Shown here piece by piece: positions 17,531 to 25,800 of a stretch of 64,000 nucleotides of DNA. The translations under genes were made by a program, and so were the position numbers. Position 1 is the stretch's first letter. Each line of letters opens with the position of its first letter. The notes under the pieces were generated by a model, which worked only from the letters and a program-made list of their open reading frames with translations, was not told where the DNA came from and ran no database searches. The stretch lies in contig JACPOU010000029.1 in NCBI GenBank assembly GCA_016191345.1, forward strand, positions 120,233-184,232, read 5' to 3'. This stretch comes from Chloroflexota bacterium. GTDB taxonomy: Bacteria > Chloroflexota > Limnocylindria > Limnocylindrales > CSP1-4.

Positions 17531-18766
17531 GTGAGCAGCACGAACGGCAAGAACGGCACGACCGGCACCCATCAGGGCAGCTGGGCCGGCTCGAAGCGCA
17601 AGGACGGCAAGATCCGCGTCGCCATCGTCGGCGTCGGGAACTGCGCGAGCAGCCTCGTCCAGGGCCGCTACTACTACGAGAACGCGAAGAAGGACGACTT
17701 CGTCCCGGGCCTCATGCACGTCGAGCTCGGCGGCTACCACGTCCGCGACATCGAGTTCGTGGCCGCCTTCGACGTCGACAAGAACAAGGTCGGCAAGGAT
17801 CTCTCCGAGGCGATCTACACGAAGCCGAACAACACCTTCGTCTTCCAGCAGGTCCCGAACCTCGGCGTCAAGGTCGAGCGCGGGATGACCCACGATGGGC
17901 TCGGCAAGTACCTCAGCCAGATCATCGAGAAGGCCCCCGGCCCCACGGCCGACATCGTGAACATCCTCAAGGAGCGCGAGGTCGACGTCATGGTCTCCTA
18001 CCTCCCGGTCGGGAGCGAGGAGGCCACGAAGTGGTACGTCGAGCAGGCCCTCAAGGCCGGCGTCGCCTTCGTCAACGCCATCCCCGTGTTCATCGGCCGT
18101 GAACCCTACTGGCAGCGCCGCTTCGCGGAGGAGGGCCTGCCGGTCATCGGCGACGACATCAAGAGCCAGGTCGGCGCGACGATCAGCCACCGCGTCCTGA
18201 CCCGCCTCTTCATGGATCGCGGCGTCCGCCTCGACCGCACCTACCAGCTCAACTTCGGTGGCAACACCGACTTCCTGAACATGCTCGAGCGCGAGCGGCT
18301 CGAGTCAAAGAAGATCAGCAAGACGAATGCCGTCACGTCGATGCTCGACTACGAGATGGACCCGGACGACGTCCACGTCGGCCCGAGCGACCACGTGCCG
18401 TGGCTCCTCGACCGGAAGTGGTGCTACATCCGGATGGAGGGCACGACCTTCGGCGACGTGCCGCTCAACGCGGAGCTCAAGCTCGAGGTCTGGGACAGTC
18501 CCAACAGCGCCGGGGTCATCACCGACGCGATCCGCTGCCTGAAGCTCGGCCTCGACCGGGGCCTGAAGGGGACGCTCGTCGCCCCGTCGAGCTACTTCAT
18601 GAAGAGCCCGCCCCAGCAGATCCACGACGACATCGCGTTCAACCGCGTCGAGGCGTTCATCCGCGGCGAGGACAACGAGACGCTCGTCGGCACGGAAACG
18701 CCCCAGAAGCGGACCCTTCGCAAGCTCGCCGGCTCCAAGGCGAAGGTCGCCGCCGCCGCGAAGTGA
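17531..18766 (+). CDS. ino1: Myo-inositol-1(3)-phosphate synthase
   Basis: GTG 17531 has AGGAG 9 bases upstream and gives 411 residues. After a hydrophilic 30-residue leader comes the Rossmann nucleotide site [16 protein letters not shown]. Later blocks typical of the actinobacterial/archaeal MIPS branch follow: [48 protein letters not shown] and [20 protein letters not shown]. The enzyme converts glucose 6-phosphate to inositol 3-phosphate with NAD+. Its place between a CDP-alcohol transferase and PatA/PimA-like genes indicates that inositol here feeds phosphatidylinositol lipids. The stop overlaps the next GTG start. Confidence 0.93.
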   Translation: MSSTNGKNGTTGTHQGSWAGSKRKDGKIRVAIVGVGNCASSLVQGRYYYENAKKDDFVPGLMHVELGGYHVRDIEFVAAFDVDKNKVGKDLSEAIYTKPNNTFVFQQVPNLGVKVERGMTHDGLGKYLSQIIEKAPGPTADIVNILKEREVDVMVSYLPVGSEEATKWYVEQALKAGVAFVNAIPVFIGREPYWQRRFAEEGLPVIGDDIKSQVGATISHRVLTRLFMDRGVRLDRTYQLNFGGNTDFLNMLERERLESKKISKTNAVTSMLDYEMDPDDVHVGPSDHVPWLLDRKWCYIRMEGTTFGDVPLNAELKLEVWDSPNSAGVITDAIRCLKLGLDRGLKGTLVAPSSYFMKSPPQQIHDDIAFNRVEAFIRGEDNETLVGTETPQKRTLRKLAGSKAKVAAAAK

Positions 18767-19764
18767 CGGACCGGCAGCATCGGCTGGAGGCTCCCCACCG
18801 GCGCGTCCGGTCCGGCTCCAGCGCGCTCGAGCAGGCGGTCGTCGTCGCCTACAAGGCGTTCGCGTGGGTCATCTCCCACGTGCCACCGTCGATCCCGCGC
18901 GTCATCCTCGCCCGGGGCGCGCAGCTCTCGTACGTCGTGTGGCCCCTGAAGCGGACCTGGTCGAACGCGAACTTCGGGCACGTCCTGGGGCTGCCACCAA
19001 CGCACCCCCGCGTCCGCCGGACCGCGCTCCAGGCCTACGGGCAGTACGGCGAGTACGTCGTGGAGCTGGCGCGGCTGCCGCGCCTCGCCCGCGAGCATGC
19101 CGACGAGCTGGTGGCCGGCGCCGACCTCGACGGCATCCATGAAATCTGGAAATCCTCTCCCGGCGGATTGATCTTCACCCTCGGCCACGTCGGCAATGCC
19201 GAGGCAGTGGCCGCCGGCGTCGCATCGCGGGGTTGGCCGATCAGTGTCGTGGCCGACGATTCCGCATACCCGGGACTGTTCGATGAATTCAGCCGGACCC
19301 GCGAGCAGTGGGGTGTCCACGTCATCCCGTGGCGGAAGGTCCGGGAGATCTATACGGTCCTCCGCCGCGGCGAGATGCTGGCCCTCCTCATCGACTGGGG
19401 CTATCGCGAGGACGGCATCCCGGTACAGCTCTTCGACGCCTGGACGACGGTTCCTGCTGGCCCGGCGACGCTCGCCGCGAAGACCGGCTCGCTCATCCTT
19501 CCGATCACGATCCTGCGGAACCCCGACGGGAAGACGTTCTCGATCTCGTGGGCCGAACCGATCGCGGTCACGGCCTCCGATCCGGCCTCGCTCCAGGCCG
19601 CGAGCCAGCAGATGGCGAACGCCTTCGCCGAAAGCATCCGGCCGGCCCCGGAGCAGTGGTACTCCTTCAAGCCCGTCTGGCCGCCGACCGCGGCCGAGAG
19701 CGAGGCCCTCGCCCGGCGCGCCGCGGCGATGATCGCCAACGAGCCGCTCCCGGAGGCCGTATGA
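18763..19764 (+). CDS. LpxL/PatA-like lysophospholipid acyltransferase 1
   Basis: GTG start inside the ino1 stop (GTGA); 333 residues. The Lip_A_acyltrans layout is present: an N-terminal membrane-association helix (about 22-50), the catalytic HxxxxE motif GHVGNAE (His142, Glu147), a central WGVHVIPW block with [20 protein letters not shown], and the C-terminal [13 protein letters not shown]. Next to pgsA, ino1 and a PimA-like gene this fits acylation of a mannose on PIM (PatA, Rv2611c-like) rather than lipid A, for which no genes are seen. Two paralogues in tandem suggest two acylation positions. Confidence 0.85.
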   Translation: MTDRQHRLEAPHRRVRSGSSALEQAVVVAYKAFAWVISHVPPSIPRVILARGAQLSYVVWPLKRTWSNANFGHVLGLPPTHPRVRRTALQAYGQYGEYVVELARLPRLAREHADELVAGADLDGIHEIWKSSPGGLIFTLGHVGNAEAVAAGVASRGWPISVVADDSAYPGLFDEFSRTREQWGVHVIPWRKVREIYTVLRRGEMLALLIDWGYREDGIPVQLFDAWTTVPAGPATLAAKTGSLILPITILRNPDGKTFSISWAEPIAVTASDPASLQAASQQMANAFAESIRPAPEQWYSFKPVWPPTAAESEALARRAAAMIANEPLPEAV

Positions 19765-20840
19765 CGTCCGATTCGACGGTCCTCGTGCCGCGGGCGACGA
19801 TCGCCCAGCTCGTTCGCGCCCGCCTCGTCGCGGCCGCGGCGCGGCTGCTCATCGCCCTGCCGGAACGGCCCGTGAACGCGCTTGCCGACGCGCTCGGCGA
19901 GGCCTGGTACCGCACCGCCGCGGATCGCCGGGAGCGGGCTCGCCACAACCTCCGCCGGGTCGCGGCGCACCTCGTGGAGCGCGACCTCGGCGGCGCCCGG
20001 ATCCGCGCCGCCGCAACGAACGATCGCGCCCTCGAGCGGATCGTCCGCCTCGCCTTCCGGCATGCCGTTCGCTACTACCTGGACATGGCCCGGTTGCCGG
20101 GCCGGAGCGCGGCGGAGCTGGACGAGCGACTCATCGTCGAGACTCCCGAAACGGTCGAGGCGTGCTTCGGCGGGCCCGGGCCGCGGGTCATGGTCTCGAT
20201 GCACTTCGGGGCGGTGGAATTCCCGGCTCTGTTCGCGGTGGCGAGGACCGGAGAGGCGATCGTCGCCCCGATGGAAACGCTCGAGGACCCTGCCATGCAG
20301 GCCTGGATCGTCCGGAGCCGAAGCTCGGTCGGGGTGCGGCTCGTGGGCCTGCGCGACGCGCGGCGGGAGCTCACCGCGGCGCTGGACCGGAAGGGCACGA
20401 TCGGGATCGTCGCCGACCGGAACGTCGCCGGCGGCACGATCGACGTCCCGTTCTTCGGGGCGATCGCGCCGCTCCCCATGGGGCCCGGCCTCCTGGCCGT
20501 GGAGCGCGGCCTGCCGATCTGGGTCGCCGCGGTCCGCCGGACGCGCGACAACCGGTTCCGCGGCCAGCTCCGGCGCATCGACGTCCCGACCGACGGAACT
20601 CGCCGGGCTCGCCTCAACGCGGCGATGGCGGGCATGGCGCGGGCCATGGAAGAGGCGGTCGCCGAGGCTCCGGAGCAATGGTGGTCCGTCTTCTCCCCGA
20701 TCTGGCCGGACCTCGACCCCGAGGCGCGCGACGGCACCGGCCGCCTCGAGGCGAGCGGCGGTTCTTCAGCCAGCGGCGGTGCGTCAGCCAGCGGCGGCGG
20801 GGCGCACGGGCCCGCGGCCCGCGAGGGAGCCGCCGGATGA
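19761..20840 (+). CDS. LpxL/PatA-like lysophospholipid acyltransferase 2
   Basis: ATG overlapping the previous stop; 359 residues. Same family as its neighbour but clearly diverged: catalytic MHFGAVEF (His148, Glu153), ADRNVAGGTIDVPFFG, and the C-terminal PEQWWSVFSPIWPDL. The last 45 residues are a Ser/Gly/Ala repeat tail (SASGG units) not needed for the fold. Substrate is inferred as a phosphatidylinositol mannoside or a similar glycolipid from the operon. Retention of two different paralogues implies non-redundant acceptors. Confidence 0.84.
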   Translation: MTSDSTVLVPRATIAQLVRARLVAAAARLLIALPERPVNALADALGEAWYRTAADRRERARHNLRRVAAHLVERDLGGARIRAAATNDRALERIVRLAFRHAVRYYLDMARLPGRSAAELDERLIVETPETVEACFGGPGPRVMVSMHFGAVEFPALFAVARTGEAIVAPMETLEDPAMQAWIVRSRSSVGVRLVGLRDARRELTAALDRKGTIGIVADRNVAGGTIDVPFFGAIAPLPMGPGLLAVERGLPIWVAAVRRTRDNRFRGQLRRIDVPTDGTRRARLNAAMAGMARAMEEAVAEAPEQWWSVFSPIWPDLDPEARDGTGRLEASGGSSASGGASASGGGAHGPAAREGAAG

Positions 20841-21595
20841 CCGACCGCCTCGGCCGCGCCGACCTCCACATCCATACCCTGGCCTCGGACGGTACGGCCG
20901 GGGTCATCGACATCCTCGAGCACGCCGAGCGGATCACGGACCTCGACGTCATCGCCATCACCGATCACGAGCGGATCGACGCGGCCGTGGCGGCACGGGC
21001 CGTCGCCCTGGATCGGGGCCTGCGGGTGGAGGTCGTCGTCGGGGAGGAGATCACGACGCTCGGCGGCCACCTGCTCGGGCTCTGGATCGAGCGGCCGGTC
21101 AAGCCCTTCCGGTCCCTCCGAACGACGATCGCCGAGATCCACGATCAGGGCGGCTTGGCGATCCCCGCCCACCCGCTCGTGCCGTACCCGCTGTGCGCCC
21201 AGGGCTTCGTCCTGCGGCGGCTCCTCGACGACGAGCCGCGCTTCCGCCCCGACGCCATCGAAGCCTTCAACCCGACGACGCTCGGCCGGCCATGGCACGC
21301 CCGGGTCGTCCGGTTCGCCGACGAGCATGGCCTCGCGAGGGTCGGCAACTCGGACGCCCATGCGCTCGAGGCGATCGGGTCCGGCTGGTCCACCTTCCCC
21401 GGCCGATCCGCCGACGAGCTGCGGGCCGCCATCCTCGCCCGCCAGACCCACCAGCACGGGACATTCCACGGCACGACCGCGATGCTCGGCACGTTCCGCG
21501 AGCAGCTCCGGAAGTACGGCCGCGACGCCCGGGCCAACCTCGGCGGGCGGATCCGCGGCGACGGGAGCAGCCGAGACCTGGGCTACCCGCCGTGA
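20837..21595 (+). CDS. PHP-domain metal-dependent hydrolase
   Basis: A 252-residue polymerase-and-histidinol-phosphatase domain: RADLHIHTLASDGT supplies the first His pair, VIAITDHERID the second, GEEITT and IPAHPL the next ligands, and VGNSDAHAL the last, forming a trinuclear metal site. Members remove phosphate from small molecules or nucleotides (for example RNase AM/nucleoside 3',5'-bisphosphate phosphatases). Its fixed place between the acyltransferases and the mannosyltransferase, with 4-base overlaps on both sides, suggests a dephosphorylation step in the same pathway, possibly of an inositol phosphate or PI-phosphate headgroup. That role is inference. Confidence 0.85.
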   Translation: MTDRLGRADLHIHTLASDGTAGVIDILEHAERITDLDVIAITDHERIDAAVAARAVALDRGLRVEVVVGEEITTLGGHLLGLWIERPVKPFRSLRTTIAEIHDQGGLAIPAHPLVPYPLCAQGFVLRRLLDDEPRFRPDAIEAFNPTTLGRPWHARVVRFADEHGLARVGNSDAHALEAIGSGWSTFPGRSADELRAAILARQTHQHGTFHGTTAMLGTFREQLRKYGRDARANLGGRIRGDGSSRDLGYPP

Positions 21596-22830
21596 AGATC
21601 GGGCTCGTCACCCCGTACGTCTACCCGCTCCCGGGCGGCGTGAACCAGCACGTCCGATACCTCTACGAGAACCTGCGCCTGCGCGGCCACGACGTCCGGA
21701 TCATCACCAGCTCGCACGGGCTCCAGCGAGCCTCCCAGGGCGACGTCCTGCGCGTCGGCAAAGGCTTCTCGATGCCGGCCAACGGCTCCGTCGGGACGGT
21801 GACGCTCTCGCCGCGCTACCTCTCCCAGGTCCGGGACATGCTGGAGCGCGAGCAGTTCGACCTCCTCCACTTCCACGAGCCGTTCGTGCCATTCCTGTCG
21901 CCGATCGTGCTCCGGATGTCACGGAGCGTGAACATCGCGACGTTCCACGCGTACGGCGGCTTCTCCCCGGCCTACGAGCTCGGATCCAAGGTCATGGGCT
22001 CGTACGCGAAGCGGCTCCACGGCCGGATCGCCGTCTCGGCCGCCGCGCGCCACTTCATCGACCGCTTCTTCCCGGGCGACTACAAGGTCATCCCGAACGG
22101 CGTGGACACGGCCCGCTTCGCCCGCGCCGTCCCGATCGCCCGCTGGCAGGACGGAACGCGGAACATCCTGTTCGTCGGCCGCTTCGAATCTCGCAAGGGC
22201 CTCCTCGACCTCCTGAAGGCCTACCGGATCCTGCGCAAGACGGGTTGCCCATGCCGCCTCCTCGTCGTCGGCGGGGGCCCCCAGGAGCGCGAGGCACGGC
22301 GCTACCTCCTGACCCGGAAGATGGGTGGGGTCGAGTTCCTGGGCCGCGTCTCGGACGACGAGCGCGACGCGCTGTTCAAGACGGCGGATGTCTATGTTTC
22401 GCCGGCCACGGGCCGCGAATCGTTCGGCATCGTGCTCCTCGAGGCGATGGCCGCGGGAACCCCGATCGTCGCCAGCGACATCCACGGCTACAAGGGCGTC
22501 ATCCGGCGGGATCGCGACGGGCTGCTCGTGCCGCCCCGGGCACCGAAGGAGCTCGCCGCGGCGATCGGCCGGCTCATCGCCGACGACGAGCTGCGGACCC
22601 GGATGGCGGCCAGCGGCCTGGAGCGGGCCCGGGAGTTCAGCTGGGAACGCGTGACGGCAAAGGTGGACGACTACTACGGCTTCGTCATCCGTCGCCTGGC
22701 GGCCCAGAACGCCCTGCCACCCGGCTTCCGCGCCGAGGTCCCGCCGACGCTCCGGATCTCGAGCGGCCAGGGGGCTGGACAGGGCAGGGGGTTGCCCGGT
22801 ACCGGGACCGCGGGACCGGGGCTGACCTAG
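21592..22830 (+). CDS. PimA-like GT4 glycosyltransferase
   Basis: GTG start in the PHP stop; 412 residues. GT-B fold of family GT4: the N-terminal LVTPYVYPLPGGVNQHVRYL loop with the Gly-Gly that holds the nucleotide sugar, FHEPFVPFLSP, VIPNGVD, LFVGRFESRKG, and the C-terminal GRESFGIVLLEAMAAGTPIV with the conserved E-x7-E. The order of motifs matches PimA, the GDP-mannose:phosphatidylinositol mannosyltransferase. Operon context with PI synthesis genes supports this. A roughly 30-residue Gly-rich tail follows the domain. The stop shares CTAG with the converging giant glycosyltransferase gene. Confidence 0.86.
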   Translation: MKIGLVTPYVYPLPGGVNQHVRYLYENLRLRGHDVRIITSSHGLQRASQGDVLRVGKGFSMPANGSVGTVTLSPRYLSQVRDMLEREQFDLLHFHEPFVPFLSPIVLRMSRSVNIATFHAYGGFSPAYELGSKVMGSYAKRLHGRIAVSAAARHFIDRFFPGDYKVIPNGVDTARFARAVPIARWQDGTRNILFVGRFESRKGLLDLLKAYRILRKTGCPCRLLVVGGGPQEREARRYLLTRKMGGVEFLGRVSDDERDALFKTADVYVSPATGRESFGIVLLEAMAAGTPIVASDIHGYKGVIRRDRDGLLVPPRAPKELAAAIGRLIADDELRTRMAASGLERAREFSWERVTAKVDDYYGFVIRRLAAQNALPPGFRAEVPPTLRISSGQGAGQGRGLPGTGTAGPGLT

Positions 22831-25800
22831 CCGGTCGGCTCCGCTCCGGGGTCCTCGCCGGACTCCGAGGGTCGCGACGCGAGATAGGCCCGCTCCGCGA
22901 CGGTGATCCGCCAGACCCACGCTGCGTAGCCGACGGCGAGCCCGGCCGCGACGATCGTGATCGCGAGGAGCGCCGGCCCGGTCCCGATGAGCGAGGGACC
23001 GGCCACGTTCCGGTCCACCGTGCTCACCGGGAACTGGAACGGGTAGACGTAGCTCGGCAGGAGCCCCTGGTAGGCGTTCGAGAGCGCTGACGGGAGTGGC
23101 AACGCGGCGAAGTTCGGGTACCAGACGACGAACCAGACCGCGATCGCGACGACGATGCCGACCACGAACCGCCGGGCATCCCGCGCCGTCGCGACGAACG
23201 CGGCGACGGGCAGCAGGGCAAGGGTCACGACGAGCGCGATGGGCTCCACGGGCACGTTGGTCCACGTCACGAGCGGCGTCTCCTGGAAGAACACCGACGC
23301 GACGACGAAGGCGACGCTGACGCCCGCGGCCGCGAGCGCGATGCCCCCGAGGCGGGCGAGGATGCCGCGCCCCTCGGAGCCGGCCCGGCCGGCATCGTCG
23401 CCATCGTCGCCGTCAGCCGCGAGGGACAGGAGGAGCCGGACCACGAGCAGGACCCCGATGCCGACGACGATCGCGATCGACAGCGCGCGCCCCGTCAGGA
23501 CGAAGTCGGGGATGACCGTCGGGCAGGCTCGCGAACCCGGGTTCACGTCGGTGACCCGGACGAACGCGCAGAGCGGTCGATGGAAGAGCCAGAGCGTGGT
23601 GGGCGCGAGGACGGCGGCGGCCGCGGCGAGCCGGGCAAGGAGCCACGTCCGCCGGGACGCCCCGCGCCAGAGCTCGGCGAGGAAATAGGCGAGGGCGAGG
23701 AACACGAACGGCAGGCTCGTGTAGTAGTGATACTGGAACGCCGCCCGGTCGATCCGGGCCCAGGCGATCCACTGCGCGGCGAAGGCGATGGTGACGAGGG
23801 CGAGGCCGGCATTCCGCCGGACGAACGCCTGCCACGCGGCAAAGGCCATCGCCGGGATCGCGAGCCACCAGGCGACGAGGTTGCCGGCGTCGTAGATCGC
23901 CGCGCTCGTGCCGCCGGCGAAGGACTCCTGGTAGAACCAGACGGGCTTGAAGTCGAAGATCCAGGCCCACCACGGCGAGGACGCGGGATGGGCCGAACTC
24001 AGGGTGTTGTGATAGCGGTACATCTCCTGGGTCAGCTCAAGCAGCGTCTGGCCGTTGCGGCCCGGGGGCCAGCCCGTGACGAGCTGGTGATCCTCCATGA
24101 GTGCCCACGGCACGTATGACAGGACGTACAGGGCGATCGGCAGGACCAGAAGGCAGAAAAGGATCCAGACGAGCGGCAGGCCGAACCCGGTGCCGGGTCG
24201 CAGCCAGCCGGGCGGAGCCGGCGCCGGTGGATCGAGGAGCGAGGCCGGGTCGTCCGGCGGCGCAGCTGCCGCCAGCGGGCCGAAGCCCCAGCGGCCCACG
24301 ACGACGAAGGCCGTGTAGATCACCCCACTGAGGACGACGAGCCCGAACGCCAGCTCCATCGGGCTGACGGCAATCCCTCCGAGCGTCAGCCGCGCCTCGC
24401 TCCGGCCCGTCGCGATGGCGACCAGGAAGACCGCCCCGCCGAGGACCGCCGGCCCGCGGATGGCGAGGCGTTGCTCCTCCCAGGACCAGGCGATCGGGTG
24501 GATGACATTGGCGGCGACGGCGGCGAGCGTGAAGCCCACCATGATGAACAGGAAGAGGTAATTGCCGCCTGTCTGGCCCGGCGGCACGGAGATGGCGAGG
24601 TAGCCCAGTGCGGTCGACGCCGCGACCAGGCCTGCGATGAGGACCAGCCGGCCGAGCGCACTCCGGGTCAGGATGAGGATCCCGAGCGCCCCGATGGCGT
24701 AGGCCCCGACCCACTTCGAGGCGAGGGCGAAGCCGAGGGAAACGCCGATGAGCGGCATGACGAGGACGAACGCCAGCCAATGTCGACGGCTGCCGCCCGG
24801 CGACCGCCAGAGCGCCGCGAACAGCGTGTACGCGGCCACGATGCCCAGCCCGACATAGGAATCATTCATCCCGATCCGGCTCTGGGCGAAGAGCATCCCG
24901 TCCAGCGCGACGAGGATCGCGAGGAAGACGGCGACCTCGCGCCGCCGGAAGAGCAGCCGCGCCAGGAGATACAGCAGCACCGCCATCAGCACGCCCGCGA
25001 TGACGCCGGGGAGGCGCCAGGCATACGCCTGCTGGCCCACCTCCACCGTGGCCGCGGTCCCGCCAGCGTTGAATGCGAGGAGCTGCTCGCGATCGTTCGA
25101 TGGGTAGCGCTGGTTCTCGTCGAGGACAAGGGCCGTCGGCTCGAACGGCAGAGCCGCGTCCTCGTAGACCGCGTTCGCGTGCGGCTCCACGACGTAGACG
25201 GTCGGGCCCGCGCCGTCCGGGCGCTCGCCGAGGATGTGGACCATCTGGGTCGCGGCGTCGTAGCCGACCCAGCTGCCCGAGCCCCCCGGCAGCTGGAATG
25301 TGCTGTCGAGCTTCGGCGTGGACCCCACCCCGAGCGAAGTGACGACCGCGACGCGGGGCCCGCCGGGGGCGTCGTAGGTGACGTAGAGCTTGTCCTTGTC
25401 CACGTTCGTGACGAGCGCCAGGCCGCGAGCGGGTCCTTCGGTGGCAACCGTGGTCAGGAGGCTGCCGCTGGCCAGATCGAGGAACGCGACCCCGCCGGGT
25501 GTCGCCGCCGCCACGAGGCCGGCACCGGCGTCATCGAGCTGGGCCACCGAGGGGAGCGTGACGCGGCCGGTCTCGGTCGCCGCCGACCCGTCGATGACGA
25601 CCGCCTCGACGGACGGCCCGCGCGGCGCCCCGACGACGGCCACGATCGTTCCGCCGTCGCTCGAGGCGTGGAGGCGCTGGACGGGCGCCCCGAGCGTCAT
25701 GAAGGCCCGGGCCGTGGCCGAGGCGCTGCCATCCGTCCCCGCCCAGCGCGCCTCGTCGAGGATCGAGGTGCCGATGATCCGGAGCTCGCCTCCGTCCGTG

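Noticed and set aside
18763..20840. Lipid A (LPS) acylation by the two LpxL-like proteins
   Set aside because: No lpx, kdo or LPS transport genes are seen; neighbours are phosphatidylinositol and PimA-like genes.
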